Shown one piece after another: positions 34,476 to 45,549 of a DNA stretch of 64,000 nucleotides. This DNA comes from Triplophysa rosa (lineage: Eukaryota > Chordata > Actinopteri > Cypriniformes > Nemacheilidae). A program made the position numbers and the translations under genes. The notes beneath the pieces are model-generated. The model did not search any database. It was not told the DNA's origin and was given only the letters and a program-made list of their open reading frames with translations. The stretch spans positions 10,612,833-10,676,832 of the forward strand of contig NC_079906.1 in NCBI RefSeq assembly GCF_024868665.1, written 5' to 3'. Each line of letters starts with the position of its first letter. The first letter of the stretch is position 1.

Positions 34476-36455
34476 ATATAAAACCTATTTAGCTTCAAGG
34501 AAACCTTTTTGAAATAATATCATAAAAAACATCGAATGACACAACATGGCACTGTGATCATCTTATATAAAAGTTACTGTATCATCTCACATATAGACAG
34601 TTTCATTGGGCACGAGCCTGGTCCGAAGTAAACTTCCTGTCTGTGTTTGTTGATCGTCTAGCTAACTATTTACATTTTTATTAACATTAAATTATTCTAT
34701 TGTATACAAATTGTATTAAATAAACAATTTGTTGAATTTTATTGTATATTAATTTGATTAAATAAACAATTTGTTGAATGGGTTGTTACTTTGTCGCATT
34801 TAAGTTTAGCCAAGTAACGGTTCTACTGGTAACCCAAAATAATAATGGCTAGACATACTTTTAACTTGCTAGCTAATGTCATTTACTTGTTATTTCTTTT
34901 GCTTGTTATCAGAAATAATGTACAGGAACTCTATTGTTTGCGGACGTGTACCAGAAGTTAAGTTTGGACCACAAAAGCGTGCATGCAGAGTCAAGTTTGT
35001 TTATGTTGCTTTGATACCATCTACATTAAAGCTTTCGGCATTAGTCAGAGCCTTCAGTATGTCAGAGCACGCTTGCTCCTGAATGATCAATATGACAGAA
35101 CCCTTCACCTAACTGAAAACACTATTTTCCATTAAATAATCTCTCACAACTGAAATGAACTACAATGCTAAAGTGCACTTTCAAGCGCGGAGTTTCAGGT
35201 CATTTATTCTCAGTGATTGTTCTACTGGAATCACTCTTAAAATAGCAGCACAGCACTACATTGTGGGAACAGAAAATGAGCATTCACAATGAGATGCTTG
35301 TTGTTCTTTGCTTGTGTGCCCACAGGGGCATTTAATTCTATCATAATCTTCTCCTATACATTCTCAAGTCAGCTGCCCTCATTTCTTGTCATTATTTTGC
35401 CATATCAGTAATGGCGCTGAATGTCGCCTTATCAGTGTGATAACCGTCATACTACTACTTGCCTCAAACTGTTTTTCGTAACATCAAATGTGCTGAATAA
35501 ATTGAGCGAAACGGAGTTGAGAGTCCCTCTTCAGCATATGCAGACTGAATTTTATATTGCAGGGTCCTGTTTTAAAGGGACAATATGTAGTCTCTGAATA
35601 TGTAGTTGCACTGAAAAGTGAAAATGTAGTACAATTACACTTGCAATTTACAGTCTATTTCTGTAATTTGACATTTTTATCGCATCTCAAAAATATGTGA
35701 AAATTTTGTAATATTAAACCGTAAATTCATTAAAAATTTTTTTTTTTTTACCAGCGCAGGCTAAATTCTCAATCTAATTCTGAGATAACAAGCATCAAAC
35801 TTTTGACTTTCACTATGATTTCCAATATTAAAGATGTCAAGGTTATATTTTCACAGAATGTTCTTTACATCATGTAGGATGATTTTACGCAGAAAACAGT
35901 AAATCACCCCAAAAAATTTTACGGGGACACATTTATTTCTGTAAAGCGCTTTTCTCCATATATGTCTCAGTACGCATTAGAAACGTATTGTTTTAGGAGA
36001 AGTAAATCTTTTGAATGAGCACCTCTTTAAAGGAGCCAACCTGGCAGGAAACTGACCAATACAGGTGCTAAAAGTGGGAGAATAATAACAGTAATTCAAC
36101 AAATGCCACATTTAATTGAGAGTGATTCACACATTTAGCCACCGGGGACTGTCTCTGATTAATACATCAGCAGGAGTGTGTGAGCTTTGTTTACGATGGG
36201 GAACTTGTTGAAAGCTGCCATGCCAAACCTATTCATACTATTAACCAATTCTAAAAACAATTCAACCCACAACACATAAAACGCTTTCGTTTATACTTAC
36301 TTAATTGTGCAATGAAAGACTTTTTCGAAGTATTTTGACTACCGTGCCAAACATTCTGAATTCCCTTTAGCTCTTGAGGTCATGGCAACCATTCAAAAAA
36401 CAGTTTGAACGAGCAAGCTTACAAAGCGAGCGACGCTTGTCAGTCTGGACTGAAC
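34476..36455. other. Intergenic, nothing recognised
   Basis: AT-rich DNA. A TTTTAAAGGGACAATATGTA motif at 35570 resembles a MITE end but no partner was found. No coding signal. Confidence 0.35.
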
Positions 36456-36461
36456 TTTATT
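36456..36461 (-). promoter_or_regulatory. Candidate polyadenylation signal for ipo11
   Basis: AATAAA on the minus strand, about 880 bp beyond the ipo11 stop and the first exact canonical hexamer I found downstream of it. It would give an ipo11 3' UTR of about 0.9 kb. A non-canonical signal closer to the stop is possible. Confidence 0.35.
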
Positions 36462-37343
36462 GAAGCGGCATCAATGAAAAAATAGGGTTCATACATGAAA
36501 ATAAACCTACCGAGTGAAATGTGCCGTAATGTCTTTGAGCATGTTATTACAGATATGACACATTAGCAGGTGAATTACTGTAAGGCTTACTGTAAGCATA
36601 AGGCTTTTACTTCTGACTCTGAAAATTCAGTCACAGTAAAAGTTGCTCTACTGTATGACTGCGCTTCCAAACCCACAAACCAAAATCGCCTTCGTAAACA
36701 TATCTGCACTTATTTTTTGCATAAAAAAAGCTACTAAACTAAGAATCATCACTCAAACGTTTGCACTGTATGTGATAATATAGATTTGTTTCATTAAACT
36801 GATGTTTTTGGTTTTTATGGCTTCCTTATGACCTCACAAGAGAGGTGCAGTGTAGGAGCATTAGCAGCAACAGTTATCATGGGTAAACATACAGTTATAC
36901 ATCCATTTAACTGTGTGGATCACGATACGAAAATATCTTCCACTCACAAAAAAACAAACACGTTCACATAGTTCCGATATACTGATCTTAAAGCAAAATG
37001 CGGACAAGCCACAAGTGGGGGGAAGTGAGAATGCGGTCATGCGGTGTACATAAATGACTTCTTTTATATGAAGGCTTAGTGTAAACACTGCCTGCACCCT
37101 TCACCGCTTTTAAAATTCAGTTTTAGAGCTTATTTCTCATTACAAAACCTTGGCATCAGAACAGCTCCTTCCTTTCTTCTTTCTTACATTTACAGTCTGT
37201 TTTTTTCTGTCAGTCTCTGCATCATCTCAAACTGTGAATAGGTGTGTTTGAGAAAGCAAAACAAAGTGTTTAAAAATATGGAAGCTGTTTTCTGGATCAG
37301 AGGGTTGGCGTCTCTGGTCTGTTAATAGTCCGCTGTGGTCTCC
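36462..37343 (-). other. ipo11: ipo11 3' UTR (inferred)
   Basis: Lies between the ipo11 stop codon and the first exact AATAAA on that strand. No transposon was recognised within it, which fits transcribed sequence, but its extent is inferred only from the hexamer. Confidence 0.35.
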
Positions 37344-37508
37344 TCACATGCCCTGGAGAAACTCCTGGAGCTGTCGCACGATCTCCGTGTCCACCGTTTC
37401 CATGAGCGCCTGGAAGCCCTGATCTCCCATCAGCATCTGCTGAGCTTTGAGCTTCTCATAGACAAACTGCTGAAGGGAGACGCTGTGAACGGGGTCCTCA
37501 AGGGCCAG
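37344..37508 (-). CDS. ipo11: Importin-11, last coding exon
   Basis: Terminal exon of the importin-beta family receptor that carries cargo, including ubiquitin-conjugating enzymes, into the nucleus. It encodes the last 54 residues, from LALEDPVHSVSLQQ to the C-terminus VRQLQEFLQGM and TGA at 37344-37346. The acceptor is a good polypyrimidine-CACAG just above 37508. It starts in phase 0, matching the phase-0 end of the exon at 62411-62495. The segments FVYEKLKAQQ and LMETVDTEIV match my knowledge of the vertebrate importin-11 C-terminus, including the ending QEFLQG. The frame is open above the acceptor, but those extra residues are intronic. Confidence 0.93.
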   Translation of the reverse strand: MALEDPVHSVSLQQFVYEKLKAQQMLMGDQGFQALMETVDTEIVRQLQEFLQGM

Positions 37509-40230
37509 CTGTGGAGAGACAGAGATGGTAGTCAAACATTACAACGTTTGTAGCGTTACAACAAAGTCAATAAAAAGTCAATGTGTTATTACAAGCAGGC
37601 AGAAAGGTAATCGTAAAATGGCAGAAAAAGAATTTAGGCTTGAGGGAAATTTGTATACAGCTGAAGAGAGACAACCAAATGGTTAACACATGACAAGCAC
37701 GAAGGATATAAAAAATAGAATATATTAATATAATAGTAAATCAAATCCATTCATGTCCACCAACACATGAGAAACACAACCGAATCCAAGTCACAAAAAC
37801 AAGAGGCATAATTCACGTTTGTGCATCAAGACAGTGAGGCACATCAGCAGACAGCTAAGACTTATCAAATGAGACATTACCGATGAAGAAATGAAAATAA
37901 TTTATATGCTAATCACATCCATACTTGCCTGTGCTAAAACAAAGGCCTGACGTCTCCACCTCATCATGATAAATTCATTAACCCCACCCCGCTTTCCATC
38001 GCAATACAGTTAATACAATACAGCCTTTCACGCTTTAATTCTTTCATTCACAAGAAAACATAATACATGATCAGGATTTATTGGTAAAATGACTCAAATT
38101 CTGTAAAAATACTCTTCTCTGCTATTTATATTGATTGCTGATACTAGGATTGCATTTAATCTGTCCATGGAAATTCATATTATAAATATTTGAATAGAAT
38201 TTCTTCACAAGATGTTCTCTGGACCCATGTCAAGTTGGAATAACATGACCAACTTCTTACACAAACCCACAGTGGTCTTTAAAGCGAAAGTACATAGTAG
38301 TGTCATATAGAATGTAATGCTTTTAGGTGGAAGACATTTTACAATGACAGCACAGCATGTTTCAGCGGGTAACGTTCTGCTCTCATATAGTGACTCTGAA
38401 ATTCACAAGCACGATAATGAATAAATGAATACATGTAATGCATAAATAATACTCTGCTAATGAAGAGGGAGGGCTGAGATGGAGCAAGAGAATACATTTA
38501 CATAAATATATTAACCTGAGAGTTTTTTTGTTATGCTTGTACATTTCAGGACATCTACAGTGGAATTGATAGCGCTGAAATCCATGTATAGGTCTCTGCA
38601 GAACACGGAAGGGGGGTTTCTCAATTGTCCAATGAAAAAGGGCGCAAGCCAATTTCTGGGCACAAGCCAATTTCTGAGCACAAGTCAGTCTTTTGCAAAT
38701 CAATTAAAGAGATTGAGAAATGCCTATACCGGTTTCAAAACGAGAAATGAGAAACGCCACTTTTTGGTTTCAGAGACCCAATTATCTGAAAATCTGCCTG
38801 TGCAAAACTCACCGTCATGATGCTGGAGTGTTAATAGGGTTATTTTTGTGTTGCTATGTGGTTGCCAGGGTGTTTTTAATCCTAATCACTGTAAGAAGAA
38901 AAACCTTCAGAAGTAGCATTAATGAATGTGGAATATATGAATTCATTAAGCTCTTTTCGAGTTTGCGTATTTGCATGCGATAAGCACTGATAATGGCAAT
39001 TGTTTTTGTGACTTAAGGTCACGCTAAAATAACTACAGTACAAATGTGAAGGATAGCTACATAGTAGCTTATGAAATATAAAAGGGAAAAGGCATTTCCA
39101 CAGATTTAAAATGTCACCATCTGCAAACTATATTAGCATGTAAAAAGGTTAAGTATGACAAATATCTAACAGAACTTCTCTCCAGACAGTACTGGCTTAA
39201 CATTTTCCCCTCCTGACACGTGCAGAGGACACCACCAAGCCCCCCCACCACACATCAGCAGCGTCAGCAGTTATTGTGCAGATCTATCTCTGAGATGTCT
39301 GCTCGCACCGAGAGAGAAAGAGAGAGTCCATCATTCTGCGTGAATGAACTTCTGACGGCTGTCAGTCAAAGGTGTTTTCATTCTGCGATAACCATTCCAC
39401 CAGCCAAACACCAGACTACAAATGCAATGTCTATCTGTGCCGCTTGCTGATTTTGAGCACACAACCATAACTAAATAAACGAATCAATCAATTCAATTGA
39501 CCCTTTACAGAACTTCGCCACCCTTCGTTCCTGTTGCTATGTCCGACAAGCTTTCGGTATCAGCCATGCGCTCAAAGTGTAAATCTGTGCACTGCTGGGG
39601 AAATAGTGAAGAATTTCTGAAAAAATGACACGCTGATTTCAGACATAAAAAGGTCTGCTATATGCAATCGAGGGATACATTCAGGATTGGAAATAAATGT
39701 AACAATAATTATACCTATATTTGCATCCACACTAGCAGGCGATAACGTCATGTTAATTCTAAACTTGCGCAATGCAGTAGGCCACTTCTAACTTCGGGCA
39801 GAGCTTTGGTCGGCCGATCCTTCTTTGTGAAAACGAAAGTCAACTTTTAAATATTAGTTCGGTACAGAAAAGAATAACAGTCCATCAGTGTCTTAATCTT
39901 TATTTGTGTTAAATACAACAAACACAGTGCAGCTGTTGCTTTACGACTTCATTGCTGAAAACGTCTTTGCTTTAAAATGTCACTGCAAATGCTGCTATAT
40001 GAAGGCTGAATGTGCGCTCATCACATCACAGGGACACAAAGCGTATCTTGCCAGATTGCTCATACTTGTAATATGTAAGTAATATATCAACAAGTATTAT
40101 ATTCCGCCTTAAAACACCACTTCCCAAACGCTTCCGTCTGTAATTAATACATTTATTATTCCAACAATATCATGTCTCATATCTGTATTGGTATAGCTGT
40201 GATGTGAACTCTGCTATTCTCCTTCATTAA
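37509..40230. other. Start of the last ipo11 intron, little recognised
   Basis: Intron sequence with no mobile element recognised apart from a small three-unit tandem at 38642-38690. Open frames are short and lack domains. The GC-leaning 39200-39460 part showed nothing identifiable. Confidence 0.4.
38642..38694. repeat. Short tandem repeat, three 18-bp units
   Basis: GCGCAAGCCAATTTCTGG, then GCACAAGCCAATTTCTGA, then a diverged GCACAAGTCAGTCTTTT. Confidence 0.8.
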
Positions 40231-41543
40231 AGGGGTCATATGGCGGAAGTACGTGTTTTTCTGTGTCTTTGGTGTGTTATAAGTTGCCCATGCATGTATT
40301 AGACACGTAAAATTGCTCAAATTAAAGTGTGGGAACAAAAGATGCATTCTATCTAAAAGCGAATGCTCACCCAGACCTGCCTGAAACGCCTCGTGTAACC
40401 ACACCCCGACGAATGTACGTAACTTCGTAACATGATTTGACTTAAGACCGCCCAAATCTAAACGCAAGTGAGGTGGGCGTACTTGTAAATCTCATTGTAT
40501 CGTCACCGCCGCAGCCATGTCGCGGAGACACTGTGAGTTTCGTTGCGAAAAGAAAGACTCTTTGTTTGCCATGCCAAAAGATGACAACTAAAAAGGAACG
40601 GTTACATTTTATTTACAACACTGTTCCAGAAAAGTACAATCCGAATGTTCAAGTTTGTTCCTAACTATTACAGCTTCGCTGGCGCTTCAGATTCGCAACC
40701 TGTAAGTATATTTTTATTGTAAAAGACTTTGTTATGGACTAACGCGAGTTGAGTTTGTCGTGTGTTTGTGATCTGCAAATGCAGACACACACACAACGTG
40801 AAAAAAGACAACATAAGTCCTAATAATCAGTAATAATGTTCCCACTAGAGGCAACAAATGTCGTGTTTATAATGTCTTTTTATATATAGTATTTATTTTG
40901 GGTTTATTATCTTTGTTGAGTCGCGACGAGACGTGGCATAACACTGGTTGATCAAGAAGGGACAAAGCGCTCGCGTTATTTATACCATTCCCTGCTGTAA
41001 TGCGAGCTTGTTTCTATCTCACACAAACTCTGTATGATGTATATGGTTGTTTGTTTATAGTATTTATAATGTCGTATATAAAAGGTAAAACAGTTAGCTA
41101 TAGTTTTTAACTATTTAACATCACTTTTTTAATAAAACCTTACCAATCCTTTACATCCTGCTCAAGTTGCGCTGGCAAAGTTGATGTATCGGCTTGTTCA
41201 TCTTCATTTTCCATATCAGATTTGGGCTCGAATTGATATAAGGAAGTACCGATGACATTTTATCACCTGTCAGTACAATTGCGTGGGAACATGATGTTCC
41301 GAATATGGTAAGAGGCGTAATCACTACGCACTGCTTAACTGGCCAATCATAGCACACCTCGCTTGTCAGAGCGATGAGCTTTGTAAAAAATCAGCGCGTT
41401 ACAGAGAGGCGGGGCAAAGAGGAGATACAAACATGCACGGTATGTGGAAAATACAGCGTTTTTGAACCTTAAATCGTGTATACACATTGCATTCCATCTA
41501 AAACAAACGATAATACTAGTTTTAGCCGTGTCATATGACCCCT
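40231..41543. mobile_element. TTAA-flanked AGGGGTCATATG element, long form with broken THAP-like segment
   Basis: Exact TTAA on both sides (40227-40230 and 41544-41547) and inverted ends AGGGGTCATATGGC and AGGGGTCATATGAC. At 1313 bp it is the longer relative of the 554-bp copy at 28662-29215, in opposite orientation. The extra interior (about 40470-41160) contains a CpG-bearing segment with an interrupted protein-coding relic (separate entry). No transposase was seen. TTAA flanks suggest piggyBac-type target choice, but the ends do not prove the superfamily. Confidence 0.75.
40517..40655 (+). pseudogene. Broken THAP-like (C2CH) domain fragment inside the TTAA element
   Basis: From Met at 40517 the frame reads MSRRHCEFRCEKKDSLFAMP then KDDN and a stop. 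After a one-base shift the next frame continues KKERLHFIYNTVPEKYNPNV and ends at VCS. The order Cys-x3-Cys, a LFAMPKD motif, a hydrophobic HFIYNTVP helix and a later Cys resembles the N-terminal zinc-finger of THAP-like and related transposon-derived teleost proteins. The final His expected in C2CH is not reached. The similarity is from memory and short, so the family call is moderate. GTAAGTAT at 40700-40707 would make a good splice donor, so this could be a captured first exon. Confidence 0.45.
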
Positions 41544-41547
41544 TTAA

Positions 41548-42283
41548 GAATGATTTTTAAAAGTTATAAGTTAGATATAGTTTATCATTATAGTGTGAAC
41601 GTCCATTAAAGCTGGGTACATATCTCTCTGTTTACTATTACAATAATTATAAAGCTATTTTTTCATATTAATCACCAAAGCTCTACTACGCCAGGTTTGT
41701 CAGACTGGTTTGTTTGTCGGACAAAATGGCGGTCAGTCACTGAGTCACATAATATCGTCGTTATGATTGGTCAGATCGCCTGTCAATCAAACTGTCAGTG
41801 TCAAAGCTGTTGTTTCCATTCAACATAAAAGCATGACTGGTTACTACCATCAGTAAGATCTTTACTCACTGTAACATTTCTAATGCTAAAATATAATTAT
41901 TGTTGTTATACATGAATTTTCTAAATGACTGTTTCACAAGAAAGGCAGAAAATAGTTAAGCACTATTATTTTCATTATTATGCCCAATTACAGTTATTTA
42001 CTTGCAGCTTAATGGTTTTTGCACATACAGTCCAAAATTTTCGTATGCGTTTTTTAGTATTTGGCTCTTGTTTGTATGGTGTCTCTGAATTGTTAAAAAT
42101 GGCCACTCAAAATGCTTGACGGATGCAAAAAACGCAGAAAATCGAACCCGGTCCGAATTTTTTTATGACGGATTTTTTTATGTGATTGACACAACGTGAG
42201 GTCGTATTTATTTTTAACGTGCGGAAATTTCGGATGCAAATTTCGGACTCAATGTGCAATGGGCTTAACACTTAATTTCTGAC
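41548..42283. other. Intron, nothing firmly recognised
   Basis: Contains a short GGAAATTTCGGATGCAAATT/TCGGAC motif and AT-rich DNA. No gene or clear element ends seen. Confidence 0.35.
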
Positions 42284-42412
42284 TTGTCAGAAATTTAATG
42301 TGCCGACTCATAAAAATGTCAATAAAGACTATTTAGTTGTTTCACTTTGTTATCTGCTGAATAAATTACAATAATCTTTTTCTCTTTACTAGACAGGTGG
42401 TCTAATAATTTT
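42284..42412 (-). repeat. Fragment of the Tc1-type repeat also found at 3240 and 6225
   Basis: On the minus strand: ATTAGACCACCTGTC, then AAAGTGAAACAACTAAATAG, then AAATTTCTGACAAGTCAG. Gives the uninterrupted order of pieces that are split around 3240-6480. Confidence 0.5.
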
Positions 42413-43127
42413 TTTTACCTATCCTTTGTTACATACATATTTTGCATAATTCTGCAACAAACTACACGGCCCCAAAAATGATTTTGAAAAATGAAATGAA
42501 ATAAAAACAATAATTGAAAGACAACTACAAACATTGAGTCCAAGAAAACAAAGGGACAAACATATTTAAAGCATTGATTTGCTGTGCTGTGAGACACCAG
42601 GACACAATTAGTCCATTTAGCAGCTTTTTTCTGCATTTAAAAAATCATAATGACTGAATTCACAGAGCGCTGCATTGATACTGCCGGCTATGAGCCCAGA
42701 AACAAACTAAACAGACTGAACAAACTATAACCCAGTTAAACCAAATGACATTTCAACATTCCCATCCGACAGAGCCAAACTGCTTTGTAACATGAGAAAC
42801 ATATCTGGTTCTTAAATTGTTCCGATGAGTCGGATGGACCTAAAATCTCACAGCTTTCTTTATATTCCCTGTGTTCTCAAGTGTCCCACATAGTGATTCA
42901 AAATGATTCAGCACAAGAATGAGTGTTTGCATGATATACTCATCACAAAGAAGTGATTCAAAAGAGTGAATCCTTTGCATCACATCACTAGTTTTGATTC
43001 TCATTCTACACATCTGACAGAAAACAAGGATTGAAATTACCAGTACCAAGGTAGAAACAGGGGATTTATTTGATTCTAGATCAATGGCACTGCAAATAGC
43101 CTTGGTAGGCACATTGTACATACAACC
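42413..43127. other. Intron, nothing recognised
   Basis: AT-rich intronic DNA up to the TAA at 43128-43130. The 100-codon minus-strand frame at 42840-43142 has no domain. Confidence 0.4.
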
Positions 43128-43739
43128 TAAGGGTGTTTTCACACATAAGGGTTTGTTTCGAAACCTGGTGCGTTTTCTCTCTTGGTTCGATTCGTTTAGG
43201 CATATGTGAACCAGGCAATCGCGCTAGGATCCGCCCCAAAACAATCGCTCCGAGACCGCCTGAACTATGGGAGGCAAATCCTGCCAAATTTAAATAAATT
43301 AATTAAACGATGAAAATGAAAACCAGATTAGCAATTTCATTATACACAACTGCGTGCACAATATGTGCCAAAATGAAAAATAAAATGAAATTATTTTATT
43401 TTCATTTTCATTTTTACACTGACAATGCGTTGTCCATGTCAAATTGAAAAAGAAAATGCAATTGGTGATTTGACATTTCATTTTCACTAAAATCTCGAGG
43501 CAAGACTGCCAATTTGAAAATGAAAAGGCAAATGTGAAAAATAAATTGTAAAAACATTTTTTACAAAGGTTTTATTAATGTTCACGCAATAATACTGACA
43601 CAATTCAAATTAAAATGTAAACTTTGATTTTCATTTTATTCTATTTTCTCTTCTCTTTTATTTCATTTTCGTTTTCATTTTCGTTTTCGTTTTCATTTTC
43701 TTTTTCTTGTTCACAGTCATGCAAATTACATGTTAATTA

Positions 43740-43964
43740 GTGGGTGTGGACGAGCGTCTGCATTACTGGGAACGCCCACAAAAACGTCATATCCGTTTAT
43801 TCGAACGAACGTGTGTAGACCTTGTCAGGCGCTTGGCCTTAGCGCTTTGTAATGATGACGATGACTGTGCCTGGTGCAATACCGAAAGTTGTTGTGTGGT
43901 GTTCTGCATCTCTGACAAGTTAACAGACGAACAAACTAAAGCATTGGAGAGCCCGTATCTCTAG
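43740..43964 (+). other. 74-codon open frame in left arm of the foldback
   Basis: Reads MGVDERLHYWERPQKRHIRL to TKALESPYL and a stop. It has a cysteine-containing centre (DDDDCAWCNTESCCVVFC) that could bind metal, but no domain is recognised. The mirror frame at 44453-44211 is also uninterrupted and differs at two residues (Phe/Ser and Ser/Asn), then runs on six residues. Conservation may only reflect the recent origin of the inverted arms. No promoter or splice evidence. Confidence 0.3.
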
Positions 43965-44210
43965 CGTGCCCTGAAACATGCCGGAGCGCCATTGTCCCCA
44001 CTCCGCCGCTGACCTGCTCTTACACTGGACCATCCGCACCCGAGCACGCTATCATCATTACACTGTGACTGCTTTTAAGAAAACATAAACAAAGCGATCT
44101 TTCTCAGCACAATAGAATCCATCGAAATGTTCGGTTTGAGGTTGATAAGATGTGTTTAACCTCACGCGCGCTGTGCGCAGACCAATTCGCTTATGGTATC
44201 ACAAGAGCGG

Positions 44211-44453
44211 CTAGAGATACGGATACGGATAGAGATACGGGCTCTCCAATGCTTTAGTTTGTTCGTCTGTTAACTTGTCAGAGATGCAGAACACCACACA
44301 ACAATTTTCGGTATTGCACCAGGCACAGTCATCGTCATCATTACAAAGCGCTAAGGCCAAGCGCCTGACAAGGTCTACACACGTTCGTTCGGATAAACGG
44401 ATATGACGTTTTTGTGGGCGTTCCCAGTAATGCAGACGCTCGTCCACACCCAC
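44211..44453 (-). other. 80-codon open frame in right arm of the foldback
   Basis: Inverted duplicate of the left-arm frame, starting with the same MGVDERLHYWERPQK. It extends to ESPYLYPYPYL because the right arm has an extra tandem GATACGGATA at 44215-44240. Function unknown; probably non-coding. Confidence 0.3.
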
Positions 44454-45091
44454 TAATTAACATGTAATTTGCATGACTGTGAACAAGAAAAAGAAAATGA
44501 AAACGAAGACGAAAATGAAAACGAAAATGAAATAAAAGAGAAGAGAAAATAGAATAAAATGAAAATCAAAGTTTACATTTTAATTTGAATTGTGTCAGTA
44601 TTATTGCGTGAACATTAATAAAACCTTTGTAAAAAATGTTTTTACAATTTATTTTTCACATTTGCCTTTTCATTTTCAAATTGGCAGTCTTGCCTCGAGA
44701 TTTTAGTGAAAATGAAATGTCAAATCACCAATTGCATTTTCTTTTTCAATTTGACAGGGACAACGCATTGTCAGTGTAAAAATGAAAATGAAAATAATTT
44801 CATTTTATTTTTCATTTTGGCACATATTGTGCACGCAGTTGTGCATAATGAAATTGCTAATCTGGTTTTCATTTTCATAGTTTAATTTATTTATTTAAAT
44901 TTGGCAGGATTTGCCTCCCATACTGAACAAGGTGGTCTCGACCCGATTGCAAACAAACTCTGGAGCGGGTCGGTAGACGTGTGAAAGTCATCCGACCCAA
45001 CGGACCAACGAACCAGACTGTATCACAATGTATGATGGGTAATCATGTAAAGTTGCGTGACGCAAAAGGGATTGTTTTGCTAATGGCTCCC

Positions 45092-45355
45092 TGTAACAAT
45101 GTTCAAAGTAAGGAAGGAAGGAGGCGGGAACCGGCGAACGTTAAACCAAACTTTTAATAAAATAAACAAACAACAAAACGAAAGTAAATTGCTGACAGCT
45201 CCCTCACAGTCGACTGCCGGTCACACAAACACAATAAAACATAAAATCCAGGCCTGGTTCTCTCTCGTCCTTCTACTTTTATGCTTCCCGAGCTCCGCCG
45301 TGAGATACGCGTGACAACGCGCAGCTGACGCTCATTATCACTCGCGTTACTGACC
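45092..45355 (-). repeat. Degraded LTR, relative of the solo LTR at 48843-49170
   Basis: The reverse complement of the solo LTR aligns here: TGTAACAATGTTCAAAGTAA, GGAAGGAGGCGGGAACCGGC, AATAAACAAACAAC, GACTGCCGGTCACAC and CTCATTATCACTCGCG occur in the same order. It ends early near 45355, so the LTR 5' part is missing. Inserted in the Harbinger-like element. Confidence 0.75.
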
Positions 45356-45549
45356 GGAAAATAAACAGATGCACTCTGACCAATCGAATGAGAGTTTACT
45401 CGCACGTGACTTTTATTAACAAAGTTTGGTCCGTTTGGAAATATTGCCTTGTGAATGCGAACCGAACTAAAATAAATGTAACTATTGTAGCGATTTAACC
45501 CCCGGTTTCGGAACAAAGCAATCGATACACCGGTGTGAAAACGCCCTAA

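Larger units (their letters stand above)
43266..44922. mobile_element. Large foldback element with about 700-bp near-identical arms
   Basis: Both ends read TATGGGAGGCAAATCCTGCC inward, flanked by an exact 6-bp repeat CTGAAC (43260-43265 and 44923-44928). The left arm runs 43266-43962 and the right arm about 44229-44922, around a spacer of about 250 bp. The arms differ by only a handful of substitutions in the stretches compared (estimated 98-99% identity). Subterminal DNA is a long run of CATTTTC/CGTTTTC units, like the repetitive arms of Foldback-type elements. Each arm holds the same 74-codon open frame starting MGVDERLHYWERPQK (43740-43964 on +, 44453-44211 on -). The superfamily is not identified. 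Confidence 0.85.
43131..45546. mobile_element. PIF/Harbinger-like non-autonomous element containing nested insertions
   Basis: The trinucleotide TAA flanks both ends (43128-43130 and 45547-45549). Inverted ends are GGGTGTTTTCACAC and, reverse-complemented, GGGCGTTTTCACAC. A GGG-start and TWA duplication are characteristic of PIF/Harbinger elements. Two other elements sit inside: a 1657-bp foldback (43266-44922) and a degraded LTR (45092-45355). Removing both leaves roughly 0.5 kb of non-coding MITE. No transposase or Myb-like gene was seen. Confidence 0.7.

Noticed and set aside
35570..36040. Possible MITE with TTTAAAGGGACAATATG end
   Set aside because: The supposed right end (CTCTTTAAAGGAGCC) does not mirror the left, so no element can be defined.
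42840..43142. 100-codon minus-strand frame
   Set aside because: Runs into the Harbinger-like element end and has no domain.
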